Origin: Hirudo medicinalis
Lineage: Eukaryota; Annelida; Clitellata; Hirudinida; Hirudinidae
Assembly (NCBI GenBank): GCA_011800805.1
Contig: MPNW01000622.1
Span: 36,312-100,311, forward strand
Reading direction: 5' to 3'
Length of the DNA: 64,000 nucleotides
Positions 33,389 to 46,454 of this stretch are shown in pieces. Position 1 is the first letter of the stretch. Each line of letters opens with the position of its first letter. A model generated the notes under the pieces. It had not been told where the DNA came from. It was given only the letters and a program-made list of their open reading frames with translations, and ran no database searches. Position numbers and translations under genes: made by a program.

Positions 33389-36300
33389 TTAAGCAATGTC
33401 GACTGAACGAATCCACACTAACCACGAGTACAGAGGCAAAATGAGCAACAAAAGGAAGAGAAATGATGCGAAGGCAATTGCTGTCATTTTGGCTATCTCC
33501 TTCATTTCTTCATACGAGTAGGTTTCATCTGGATGGTTAAGGGGCTGTATTAACTCAATTCACATTAATTCCAGTTGGTACCTGGAGAAGTCACGGGCAA
33601 AAGCCAATTCGCGGGGAACAAATTTCATGGTTTCCCAGGGTTAGGGCAGGGATTTACAAGTCCCCTCAAAATTTTGAGGACCCCTTCCATAACTGCACTC
33701 CCTGGGTATGTACACTTCTAAGCAACCAGGTTAGCCCAATTTGGTCATGAAAGAAAAGGCTAAAAAGGTCATCAAATGACGTCAATGGTTCAGTCAGTAT
33801 CGAGTTAGGGAGAATGTGCAAATACATACAAATGTACTTCTTGGTAAACAGTCCCCAATTAAAAATTTTCTACACAAATCCCTGGATTAGGGGTACGGAC
33901 GGGTACAAAAGGTTGTCGCAATGATACAGTTTAAATTTGCAAATATAAAAAGACAATTTTTTGTTTAATCACGAGTGAAGAAAAATAGTCATCAGTAAAT
34001 CAAATTAATCTGAAAATGCATTGGCATCGACAAGATAGACAGCTGAAAAGAGACAATTACTTCCTGAGCAAGTGAAGTTGTCTAAATTCGTGTGGCCAGG
34101 GTAGCATTCGCAGTAGTAGGCTCCGTTCAGATTGAGGCAGGTGGACGTGTCTTTGTCACAGGCTTGAGGTTTTGCTTCACATTCGTTTATATCTGTACGA
34201 ACACAAAAACACAAAAACTTCACGCTTACAGCATCGTTCATAGCACAGCTGGTTAATTGGTTAACACAACCGATCGATTAAGTAAAATAAAATTAACTGA
34301 AAAGAAGTAACCAATTAATTTCTAATTAATAATTAGCGAACTAAACGAACATCAGACCTTCACATAGCGTTGTCTCAATTTGCATATACCCCTGCAGGCA
34401 TTCACACTTGTAAGAATGACCGAAGTCTATACATTCGGTGTTAGGCAGATCCTTGCATGGATGAAGATTTTTGCAAACAGAAGCGTCAGCAGGTATCTCT
34501 TCCGCTCCTAAATGTGAAGTCATTTAAAAATCTACAGTCGATACAAAAAGTAATCCGTGAAGTAATCCGTGCGTGACGGAGACATTGAGGTCGGTGACAT
34601 GCTTATGGCCACGTTTAAACGATGATGGGCTTCTGAGAATGCTAGGGAACACACATCTCCGATTCAAACATCATGTAACAATAACTTAAATAATAATAAT
34701 AATAATAACATAAATAATAATAGATAATAATAATAAATAACAATAATAATAATAATAATAACAGCAATAATAATAATATTAATAATAAAATCAGAAATAT
34801 TACAATGAAACGCCTAACCGGTTGTTTTGCCTCGAGCTTTGGGTGGAGTTCTTTCTGAAAAATAGGAAATTTTTCTTCATAAGGAAAGAACATCTGTGGA
34901 TCGAGTGCTTCCAGTGAAAGTGGAAACGTATTTTAATCAAAAGAATGTTGTTACTTGTAAAATTAACTATCAACATGTTAACATAAGTACGTTCTTCGGA
35001 TAATGTCAATGAAATGATAACATGTCAATACTTCTAAGATATTTGAAAGACCCATTAACCAAAAACAGGATTGTAAAAGCTTAAGCCGTTGAAATATTTA
35101 AAATAAATTGGCTAAAATTTCAAAATGCAACAGTTACCTAAACCTCATCTTATTACTAAGTAGGCTGAATAAATAAACTGAATATCAAGGTGATTTTTAA
35201 AATTACCAAAGCAGTATTTCCCAAAATATCCAGGCTTGCATTCGTTGCAGACTCCAAATTCATCGCTCCCTCCATCGCATTGATAAATGCTTAATGTATT
35301 TGACTGGTATAGGCCCTCAAGCACTGAAAAATACAGATGTGCTTGTAATTGATATTCAAAATGTACCAGGTAAGCATCCATCCAGCTTTTCAAGTTTTTT
35401 CAAAACTTTTCAAAACAGCTTTTCAAAAGAATATTATAATATTATTGAAACGATATTATGATATTATTGAAACTATGTTATGATACTATTACTAAAATAG
35501 GTCTAAGATAGGACAACCGTAATAAGGCGTAAAAACACTCACATCCATAAACAGAGGTATATTCAGAACCACCACAAATTTGACTTGGGTCACTTTTGCA
35601 CTCTTTGTCGCATAATTTCCAGTTAGATGTGCTAATTGTCGCTTGTTCAAATACGCAAGTGCACGTATCCCCTTTCTTCGTAATTATATTTACTCAATTT
35701 ACAAAAATGCAACATTCTCAACAATAAGAAGTCAAATTACTCAAAGCATGTCTAAAAACCTGCCAGCTCAAATTTCTGTTCAATAACGAATCTAAGGAAT
35801 GAAACTTCATTTTGGAGAACTTATTCGACCGTAAACCTATGAGTGTTATAGGCGTAAGAGCGTTATATACGTGCAATTATTCTATCACGTCGGGACAACT
35901 TTTTATTTATTATTACATTATTTATTTTCACAATTACAATAATTGTTTGTCATTGTTTAACTCCATTCAAATTTAAGAAGCAAAAAAATTGTCTACCAAT
36001 ACTGCATGGTTAAATCCATGACAAAAGTTGATACACATGGTAACATTCACACCTTCACGAACACTTTTCGTGTCAACGTAAACACCTTCAGGAAAACAGC
36101 CGGTGTAATATGGAAGCTGTACGTTCACTGAAATGTGTCACAAGGAGTGGTCATGAAAAGAATTTAGCTGAGCTAAATAAATTCAGTTTATTTTATTAAT
36201 TGTTTGACTAACGTTCGTTTTACTATTCGTTGTAATTATAACCATTAAATTATAGAATAACGATCAGAAAAAGAATTATCAGTATAGAATGGCAAGAAAG

Positions 36301-38102
36301 TGGATCTGCCGTGATCTTGAGGGAGTCTGCTCTTCTAGGAGTCTTGGAACATTTAGTAGAGGAATAAATAGTTCATTAAGTAATTAACTTTGCAGAATGA
36401 ATTGTAGGCTCATACTTTCTATTAAAGAGATTTAGTTCTGCTAACCCACATATACTGGAATAGCTCCATCGACTCCACAGAACTTTCCCCAGCATTCATT
36501 ATTGCAATTTTCCTCTGGCAACTGCAAGCTATGCAGATAAATTTTCCCACATTGGCATCGATTATCAATCTTTTTGAAAAACAAACAAACAAATAAAGCA
36601 ATACAAAAACATGCTACAATCATCCTTTAAAAATACAATTCAATGTCGAGGAATATTCGACAAAGATGAGCACTACTTCACTACAAAAACATTACACGTC
36701 ATGGCAACGCTTCCAAAAATAACCAACAAATTAAAGATATCATACTGCACGGCATAATAATTATATTCCGCATAATAATTAAACTGTGGCCGACACTTAT
36801 TGTAGGTCACTTTATCAAATCTTGATTGGTTTTGTTCCTCTTAATGTTGAAATAGGTAAATTAATGAAAGCGAATATTTGAGAATTTATGACCATGTGAT
36901 TGCATAATTAGCGGCTGATCATGCAAACCAATAAAAAAAATAAATTTAATAACTGCAAGTGTTGAAAAGCAAAAATAACCTCTCACCATCATAGTAGCAA
37001 GGAGAAAATTCAGTTTGTGACAATACGTCATACATGATATCCAATCGTTTGATTGGTTTTCGACATCCTTGTGAAATTGGTCGAAGCATCCATAATAAGA
37101 CTTTATGAACTCGTCAGCATCGCCTGAGGCTGTTGACATTTTTGAAAATTGAACCGCGTGATTCCAATTAGCACAAGTACGACATAATGTAATGTTTTGT
37201 TTTCATACAAGTAGAACACAACAATTTAAAAAAAAAATACATTACGAGAGCAATTTTCATGGAAAGGTAACATTCACCCAGATTTTCCTCTTCGCATACA
37301 TCAAAAATTATTAAAAATACTCCAGTCAACAGAACAAAAATAAAGAACCTAGAGTGTAAACTTCAATTTCGGCGATGGAGAAACCAACGTTTTTCCTAGA
37401 TATTATTTTCATTCGACTGGCTTGCTGGGAAAGACAGTTTACCCTCATGCCCCGACCTGGTCCAAGGCTCTTTGTTGGAAACAAGGAACACAGTAAATAT
37501 GTCTTCCGTGATTCATCATACAATTCAACCACGAAATTATCTAATGCTCCTTCTAAAAAAAAAGTAGTAAAAATAGCTTACTACATTTACTTGTACTACA
37601 ATGCGTGCCCTTGAGAATGAGCGCTATATAAATGGTTAGCTGGACATCCCGAAGTAGGATCAATGGCTGTCTACTCAAATGCAAATCATCATCATTTGTA
37701 GCGAAAATTCTTGTTTCTGTGAAGGGGGACAAGTGATATGGGCCAAAAAAGGTTGACATAAAGATAGAAAGTCTCAAAGGAATAAGACAAAACGGTTTTT
37801 TTATTAGATTTCAAAAGTTTACAATCAGATTTTGTTTTACCTAGTTTGTCGATATGCATTCCTTCGATGACGATGACGTAATGTACGTAATACATTGCAT
37901 GTAAATTGACTTCAATATTTGATGCATTTGTGTCATGACACCCATGCAAGACGACGTGGGACAAATTGATCCATTTCTTAGCATCGGTGATGTGATTGTC
38001 GAGTATCACAACACCGCAATAAAAAGAAGTTTTACCCAAAGCAATGTTGTGTTCAGATGCTCCTGAATTTGTAGAAAATAAAGTCAGAGTACAAAATCTC
38101 AT
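33389..38102 (-). CDS. gene C: compact F-type lectin / WSC / EGF type I membrane protein
   Basis: Ten exons (minus): 38102-37841 start plus first lectin-like half (NIALGKTSFYC...); 37552-37349 second half (LDNFVVELYDES, IAEIEVYTLA); 37129-36987 plus 36569-36446 WSC1; 36127-35997 plus 35675-35543 WSC2, eight cysteines each; 35323-35207 EGF/laminin-like (CDGGSDEFGVCNECKPGYFG); 34507-34358 EGF; 34192-34061 calcium-type EGF (DINEC); 33528-33389 transmembrane helix (AFASFLFLLLLILPLYSWL) and tail. The sum is 1536 nt, 511 residues, in frame, with the same phases as A and B. The start is uncertain: the in-frame ATG at 38102 gives only a weak signal peptide (MRFCTLTLFSTNS), and the conserved acceptor (ACAAATTCAG|GAGC at 38063) suggests an unseen separate exon 1. 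Introns are short and mostly free of transposons, so C is the best template for the family. Confidence 0.8.
33575..33630. repeat. fragment of the 40.3-kb palindromic element
   Basis: Sequence ggtacctggagaagtcacgg then gcaaaagccaattcgcgg closely matches the left arm of the element at 40286-40482 (ggttggagaagtgactggca, aaagccaactcacaggc). It lies between gene C's last exon and its calcium-type EGF exon. Confidence 0.5.
34680..34795. repeat. (AAT)n microsatellite
   Basis: Imperfect aataataat/aataataac array downstream of the gene C WSC-to-EGF exons. No coding value. Confidence 0.85.
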
Positions 38103-39565
38103 TATGGTAAAATGCTTTCGTAAATCGCCTACGATATGATCGTTATGATCCGGCCTTAGTTAATTCATAGAGAAAACACTATGAATATGTAACTTAAAAA
38201 TTTAAAAATACCAATATCATTATTAATGCTGTTTCATGCTACAATCAGAGTATATTCAGTATATTTCAAAAGAAATGCTATAGCAACGCGTTCTCGTTGG
38301 AAGTTCAGTGACCTAATTTCAATATCTAACTTTATTATTTTTTTCGTTTATATTGCCAGAAAAAATGGTTGCATTCGTCTCCATTGTAGAGACTTGGTTG
38401 AAACTAGAGTCCCGAAAACGGGCTATTGTCGCAATCTCTGGTGATAGGCGATAAAGCAAACTTTTTTAATTTTAGGGGGCCGCCCACAAATGAATGACAA
38501 AAAAATGTTTATACTCCACAACCACTCCTACAACTCGTCAGTCTAGTCTCCCGGCAAACGACTCGGCTGGTGTTTCCGATGTCCAATGTGACAATCTCAT
38601 TTCTTCCGACATAACATGGGCCATTCCACTATAAACAATGGCGTTTAATGAATAAAGCAATTCTAGAATGTTAACCTTTTTTGAATAAAATTAATAAGAC
38701 GACCATTAACATTGTGTTGTTTACGTTTTTTAGTGACGTATTTTTTCAAAGAGAAATGATACTAATATTGATTTTCCCGACCTCTAAGAACCTTGGAAAA
38801 ATAGGGTTAGTCATTCCTGCTGATAACTACAGCCCTGAGGTCAGCGGTTTGAATGCGCCAATTCTGAACTCATATTAAATTTTTCTTGATTTTTTAACAA
38901 TTTGTTTTATGCTCTAGATTTATTTTTGTGAGGAAGTCGACCGGTTTGTTTTGATTAAAGTTTGAAATTAGACACCTTTCAAAAAATATCGAGTTCAGTC
39001 GAGCAATTCAGTCAAAAAAGACGCTTTCTATGTTTATTTTTCCATCACGTTATCACGTTGAATGTATTTCTTATTGTTTAACTGAAGAATAAGTTGAAAT
39101 TTAAGCCTTTGAAGACATTGATCGGTTACAAATTTGTTAAAACTTAATTATCTTATAAAATGCAATATTCTCAATACACCGAATTAATGTACATTTATAA
39201 ACAAAAATGCAAAATCTATTAAAATTTAAAATGGTTTAAAAATTTATTTTGAGTGTAATTTGAGAGGAGTGCTTTGTCAATGTTTAAAATAAAATAATTG
39301 TTTTTCATGAAAAAGAATTAAAAAAATCAAAATTAAACATTGACAAGGGAAAGGATTTTACAAATTAAAATAGAAATAATGAAATGCAAGAAGTGAACTT
39401 AAATTACAATATTGAAAATAGAATCCAAATGGCATAGTAACGGGCAACAGTAGTACTTCCCACGGCATTAAGTACTTGCGCGAAAGTTGTTTAAAGAGTT
39501 GTCGGTAGTCGGCGTTCTGTGTCGCTGGTTGGTGTTAATTTTGCTAATTTGACAAGAATTCGTGG

Positions 39566-39582
39566 ATGGAGACATTGGAGAG
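39566..39582 (+). CDS. candidate first coding exon (17 nt), weak
   Basis: ATGGAGACATTGGAGAG followed by the consensus donor GTAAGTTC, in a GC-richer stretch (gtcggtagtcggcgttctgtgtcgc upstream) that looks like a promoter/5' UTR. No matching downstream exon in phase 2 was found. It could be a 5' exon of the plus-strand gene starting coding at 52202, of an unrecognised gene in the 40-52 kb stretch, or noncoding. Confidence 0.2.
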
Positions 39583-40285
39583 GTAAGTTCATGAATTTTT
39601 TTCGCTGAGTTTTGTGTAAATTTTGAAATTTCTCTTCAGTGACTGTAAATAACTTAAGCGTTCCTTACAAAATGACAACATTCGCTACTAACGTTCTTGA
39701 AATTGTAAGATTTTTAATAGCGACAACTTGAAATATGTTATTCTGAGATTATTACAACATTAATATTAATTTTATGTCGCATAACTTAAGTAAACGAAAG
39801 ACTTACTTCGCAAATACATGTTTTGTGAACTAGCCATACCAAATTAAAGGAGCGTTCTGGCAAGCAATTGTATTCTTAAACATTTATTCGTAAAGACCTT
39901 TGACCTAAAAAAACGGACATAAGATAAACCATCTGTGGGATTGTCATTGTTACGTAAGTCATTACACAATGCAGATGCCAGTTTGATCTGGTTTGAGGAT
40001 TTCATCCTGGATTTATGTTGGTATTTCTTTTTGCCACTTATGAATGTGACACATGGATGTGATGCGATGCTTCGTTGTTTTCCATGGGTGACATTAGCAC
40101 TTTCTCAACAAAAAGGTCTCCCTTAAATTAAGAGTTTAGTAATAAAATTCTAAAAAGTACAGCAGATAGGTTTCAATTTGATGACATCCTCCAGCTCATT
40201 TAATTTGATAAAATGTAAAGTAGTCTTCTTATGATTGTTGAGTGTTAGTCATAATCAATATTTTACAAGATGTGAAATCTGTAGG

Positions 40286-40482
40286 TGGTTGGAGAAGTGA
40301 CTGGCAAAAGCCAACTCACAGGCAATGACTTTTGTCAATTCTACAGAAATTTCAAGGGTCATGAAGTAGGGTTAGGATTAAGGGTAGGGTAGGGTTAGAT
40401 GTAGGAGGAGGAGGGATAGGGATGGAGTTAGGTACCAAAAGTCGCTGCCTGTGAGTTGACTTTTGCCCGTCACTTGGCCACC
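40286..40482. mobile_element. palindromic MITE-like element
   Basis: The left arm ggtggttggagaagtgactg and caaaagccaactcacaggca are mirrored on the right by tgcctgtgagttgacttttg and cccgtcacttggccacc. The middle is a G-rich run of gggtaggg-type repeats (40377-40430). About 200 bp in all, with no ORF. A partial copy occurs at 33575-33630. Confidence 0.65.
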
Positions 40483-41712
40483 AATCATATCCACATAATG
40501 TGTTTAGTTATTTGGAGAACACTGCAATGGCACCACTTGAGGGCAGACATGAAAGGATGAAGTTGAAGAGAATGAAGGTCATGGAAGAGTTAATTGCAAA
40601 TAACTTTCAACAACCTTTGTTACTCCAAGAACATGACATTTGCAACAAAACTTCAACAAAGAATCCTTATTCCATGTTTGTGTGTGTGTGTGCGTGCTCA
40701 TATGTTGACTATGTTATAGTTGTGGTATTGTCTCTGTAGTTTGAACTCATTGTCATGACTGTCCATGGTATGACTTGGCGCAACATTGTAAAGAATGCTT
40801 AAGATATATTCAGGAACTGGAATTCTACTCAATCATAATATCTTTGCAAGAAACCCTTGCAAGTTTCTTTGGAGCTGAGTGTTGTTGTTGTTGTTAATTT
40901 TTTGATTGTTGATTTTGAAACACATCTTTCATCATAAAATGATTCTTGTATTTAACATTAAAATATGGATGAAAATTGATGATAATGTGGATGATGATGA
41001 TGTTGATAGAATTGAAAGCAAAAAATCATAACTTCAATTACAGTAAGCATGACAGTAATAGCACATCTCATTTTATGGTCTTGCAATTAATGTAAGATAT
41101 CACATAGTATTTGCTTCAGAATAAATATTTGTATTAATCTGTGAAGTGCTATCATCCTTAATATATAATAAAAAATATAAGATGAAGATGTGAGTGTTCT
41201 TCCACCTTGAGGGTGATAGCAATTTATCAAGAGGACTGTCATGAATGTAAGCGAGTAATTTGCAATAATTTATGATGGAGTCAGTGTACAGTTTTTGGTG
41301 ATTTATGTCTGTTTGGGATTTATGTCTACCTTGGGCCTATTATGTCTTCAGGATTATTCCATCTTTGGAATGATACCATCACGTCGGTGCTCTGCCATTA
41401 TGGTGGTTTGCCATCATTTCATCTGTTTGATGATAAGACATTTATTAGAGGCTTTGAGGCAAGGTTCCCAGCCACCCATCTGGTCCTCTGTCTATGTTAT
41501 GTCTGTATTATGTATAATAATAATAATAATCGTAATAATAATACTTGGAATGTGAGATGGATCCCCAATTCCACATCAGGATTTTTAGGTTCCAGTCGAC
41601 CTTGAATAGGACGTGAAGCATAAGCACTCTGCTTATCTCTCTCGTATGGTGACTGATAACTCATATCTGCTCGTGGTTTGATACGTTATTTGTGGGTAGA
41701 TGTTATTATTAT

Positions 41713-41775
<63 letters not shown>

Positions 41776-41800
41776 TGGTAGTGGTAGTGGTAGTAGCAGC
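41713..41800. repeat. (AGT)n / (GGTAGT)n microsatellite
   Basis: Nearly perfect tagtagtag array grading into ggtagt repeats. It reads as poly-Ser, poly-Val or poly-Thr in various frames, none of them a real protein. Confidence 0.95.
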
Positions 41801-44800
41801 GGTGTTGTTGTCGTTGTTGAAAATTGTTTTTGCTATGCTAAGTTTTTCCATAAAGATTTCTCCTTGTCGATGTGCTGGAAATGGCAGCAGTTCTAAAAAC
41901 CTCATTCGTCAATCTCACGTCCGTCGAAACTGTGATAAACTGTATTCGACGACTGATTATGTTTGAGTTGAGTCGTTTCTGATGTAGTCCGCTAAATACA
42001 ATCATTCGAAGATCATATCGGGCGTTAAGTTTGTTATCATCATCATCATCATGAATTGAGAGTATGTCCACACTTTAGAACTTAATGGACAATTATTACA
42101 TTGTACTGCTGGTAATACAAACACATTACAAGTCATTATGATGTTATCATTACAAGAGGATGGTATCACTAATAACTATTTGTATTAAAGCTACAAATAT
42201 CAACACACGGTCAATTGTATCCAACCTTGTGCTATGCGCGAATAGATTTGGTAGCACTTTGTGTTGTTGCTATCGCAGCTTCTCTATTTTCTCTTAATAT
42301 TTTTGTTGTCAATAATAATAATGCTGATGATAATGATGATGATGATGACGACATCACAAAGGTTAGACGACGAGAAACGATGCGATATTCCGATAACGAC
42401 ATTGTTATTGTTCTCGGTAACATTTGCTAATAAAACTACCTCGAGTTCTCGGCCGTTCGTGATTACGCATGAATGCAGGGGCAACATTGACTGAGGTCAA
42501 TAGGTCAGTTCAACCCCAGCCCTCCCTCGTTTAATTAATAGATGTCACGTTACCCCTTGCCCTTACCTGAGGTATTGAGATCGTTAAGAATTACAGTAAG
42601 CTATTACCTGGAATCATTCATTCAACATGTACTTATGATTGTATCTTAATATTCTTGCTCTGTAAAGATTATAATCACTATTGATTTTATGGATATTATT
42701 GTTATTATTATTTATTTATACGTATCTTATTTATTATTTGAGACTGTAACTGATTAAGTTTACAATAACTTGTGCCGATGGCAACGTCATTAATTGTTGT
42801 AAATGTTGTTGTTGCTGTTGCAAATAACGAGTGGCAGTGTTCTTTTTTTTTTAATTATGCAACAATCTGGTAACCTTGCAGATCGTACAGAATTCTCAGC
42901 GCCATCTCCGCTCAGTCATTAAACTGAGTGAACTTAGAATAATACTCCTTATTCATATCTTCTACGACCTACTAACGACTTTATTGTGTCAACAATTTCT
43001 ATGCATGCCACCTATTCTGACACATTTATTAGCCCTTTGATTGGCCAAACTTTTGGAGCACATGGGGTGAGGTGGATGATAATTTAGATGACCCTAGGGG
43101 AATTCATGTGTGACAACAAAGTTCGAACCCCGGAGTTTATCGAAATGCCGTCACGCCATTTGCCCTTTGATCTGCTGTTGTCCTCCATTTAACCTTCGAA
43201 AATACCGGGCCTCTTTGGCTAATCCATTAAGTCTTGTCGCATTACGTCACTTGTTTTCAGGAATGGTTGTGAAAATCCAAACTTTCAATCGTCCGTGCGA
43301 ACTCCCTTGTTTTCCTTGTTCTTCGGAGCCTTTAGCCGAGGGTTTCCTTGTCAAATTCCCCTATTAGAGGTTGCAAGCTCTTTTGATTTCTGGTTAATAA
43401 GAGAGTCCTTGTCTTTTCTCCCCATGTGTCTCCTTTGATGTCCTGTTTAGTGCTCTTCTTTGAAAAGTACAAAATTACGCACTAACTAGCCGCGTTTCTG
43501 AACGAATCACCAATAGCAAAGTGTGAAACCTAGTTTCTCCCGTCGCTACTGCTTGTTGAGTGATGTAATCAGGTAGGTTTGATCTCTGACATTCCGATTG
43601 CATTCCTGCTCACCTTAGCTTATCGATAAATGGCTAATTATGTACCGTGGAATCGTGGATGTGAGGATCATTTGATACCTGGACGTTGTTACACACAAGT
43701 ATCTCGAGTCTATAAAATCCTTGACTACCAACCAATGGGATGTTTGGTTTGGTTGAGAATGATCTAGATTCGGGCGATAAATCCTTATCTCGTTCGAGCT
43801 TACATGATACTCTAACCGCAGTGAAATCTTTATGAAGAAATCTTTGGAGGTCGAACGCCATAAAATATACGCTTTCACGAACATACTGCTTAAACTTCCA
43901 AAGGTTATGCAATTTAGACTGCACAATTATACGTAATCCAGGCACAGGATTTGAAAAAGGACCATTTGTGTAAGTCCGTGTTGAGTAATACCGGCGACAA
44001 CAACCGCCACTTGTTAGACACTCCTGCGCCAACAAAATCACCCGTTGCGACACACATTTATAAAGAGATCCTGGCTTCTCTGGCCGCACGAGCGTCTCTA
44101 ACTGCCGTCGCTTGGAGGAATTGTCGGGATCGGCTTATAAATTTAAGTAGAGTGAAGACTATTATATCGCTATTTTGAAAGCAGGTGAGCGAATTGTTTC
44201 GATCGGAAAATGTTGTTGTTGTTGTTGTTGTTGTTGTGTGCCTGTGTTATTTTGCTAACGTCGTCGACTTTATAATTAATAATATTACTCATTCTTTACG
44301 TTGTAACGTTGTGACGACCATTTCAAATGGTGAGTTTCAATGCAAATGCTCCCACAAAACGCTTCAAGTGCTTAAACTTAGAATTTTCATGCAATAATCA
44401 TCGATTAGTTGTCTTATTCTGAGATAACGGATGTTACTAATGCGTCGGCAACGGCCAAAACCGGGGACGGCATCGGTCTGAAATATCTTTTTTTTTATTT
44501 CCTCCGTGTATTCTTTGCCGAAAACTTCGTCATGCATTCGACGTGAAACACATGCTGACAATTATGCTATGAGAATTACTCATCAGAAGTTCATTTTTTG
44601 AGCATCATCGTCTTCGTCGTCATCGTCTTGACTCACGTCGTTAATGAGCGTGAGGAATTAAATTAAAATCTTGAGTGTTTCATCGTTTCTTGTTCGACAC
44701 TTCTACCTCGCACCGCTTAAACGCTGCTGCTGCTGGCGGCCAGGGCGACAGTCGCTCAAAGCAGCTCGCTTGGTTCGCTACCTCAAACGGACTTCATCAC

Positions 44801-46033
44801 CGAAACACGAAGCAAAAGACGACTTAGTAATGTTACCTTTAAAGGTGCCTTCCTTATAAGGTTGTTTGTTTGGCTGAATGGCCTTCACTTTTTGATTGAC
44901 GGTCACATTAAGTTGCCACATCACGAACGCTTCGATGTCTAATTGACGTATAATTGTTTTGTTAATAATAAAACCAAAATAACATTATTAAGTATATAAT
45001 ATGTTATTGTTATTATTATTATTATTATTATCATTATTATTGTTGTTGTTGTTATTGTTTTGAGAGGTTTCAAGTACCATTTAAGTAGATGCATATGCAG
45101 ATGACTTTAAAGGTATTTTTGATCGAAAGATTGTAACACGGTCATCGAAAGATGAGATGGAAAGGTTGACGGAGGAGCAGACGTCCTGTGGAAGAAATTA
45201 ATTTTCCTGACTCACGGACAAGCACACAATGACGCAGTCATTTTTTGTCTCCAGCTTGCTCGGACCGAAGCAGTTCCTTTGTTCTGAGCTCGGCTGTGGT
45301 CAACCAGCCACTGGGTGGCCCTTCTGGCCGCTCTTACCTTCTCCTTTTCTCTTCGACCGCGATCCTCCAGCCATTCCAGCCCTCTCTCCTTCTCCGCTTA
45401 TCCATCTCTTCGCGGCATTGGGTTTTACGGCATGAGGGAAGTTTGGTTTGAGTCAGGAAGATGAGAGACCTTCGAGTAATTTATGCAAGAGTGGAGTCAG
45501 CATTAACGTCTGCTATTTTTGCTTTCGGTTCGACTCAGTGCTTTCTAAACAATCATTGGTTCGTAGCGTGGCGAATCTAATTTATAATTTAAATCAACTC
45601 TTGCTGGTTGACATTTCTTTCATTCCTTCATTCCCTGTTCATTATCTCCATCCATCCATCCATCATTCTTTTCATCAGTTCATCCATCCATCCGTTCATC
45701 GGTTCTTTCGAGATGTTTTCGAAGGCACATTCCAGCAAATTGTGTCTTTCGGTATTTAAATCCTTTTATTGGTTCCTCCATAACTAGGTCATTATGTGCG
45801 GATTATGAGGGCATGAACCTGTGATTATGGTGATGACAAGAGCAATTATTAGTCATTAAATTGGCATTAGTTTAAAATAATTAATTTATAATACATACAT
45901 AATATCCTCTGAATATTTAAATCTCTCCAGAGGCCCTGGACTGTTGAGGCCTGACCGCGGTCCACAGGCGTTGCGTAATAGAAACATGTCCATTGCTTTC
46001 CATTTTTCTGTGCAGCTGTTCACGTGCGTGTTC

Positions 46034-46034
46034 T

Positions 46035-46062
<28 letters not shown>
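46034..46062. repeat. (GT)n microsatellite
   Basis: Perfect dinucleotide gtgtgtgtg array preceded by cgtgcgtgttcttgtg. Confidence 0.95.
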
Positions 46063-46070
<8 letters not shown>

Positions 46071-46423
46071 CGCTAGGAATATACCAGTCATGTGGAGGCC
46101 TATATCAACTTTGAGTCATTGGCATCGGTGTACGTGCAGTGCATGCCTGTGTCATTCAACACATCCATCCGCTCGTTCACTCATCCATCCATCCATCCAT
46201 CCATCCGTCCGGTCAACTCAATCCATACATTTATCATCATAAATCTGGTCGTGATGATGAATGATGATGATAATGATGATGATAATGGTGATGATGGAAA
46301 ATGGAGAAAGCTAAATGGTTAATGGTTCGAAAGGTGCGTACTTTCCAGTACTTTACAGCGAAGTTTTTAATTTTGCTTCTGCGCTTCCGTTCTCGTTGTG
46401 TACTCTTTCAGTCTCTCTCTATT

Positions 46424-46454
<31 letters not shown>

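Noticed and set aside
40500..40739. 79-residue frame beginning MFSYLENTAMAPLEG
   Set aside because: Some coding-like residues, but its end is a GT-repeat translation and it does not join the 39566 exon in frame. Not strong enough to call.
41633..41966. Poly-Ser, poly-Val, poly-Thr and poly-Asn open frames
   Set aside because: They are six-frame translations of one (AGT)n microsatellite.
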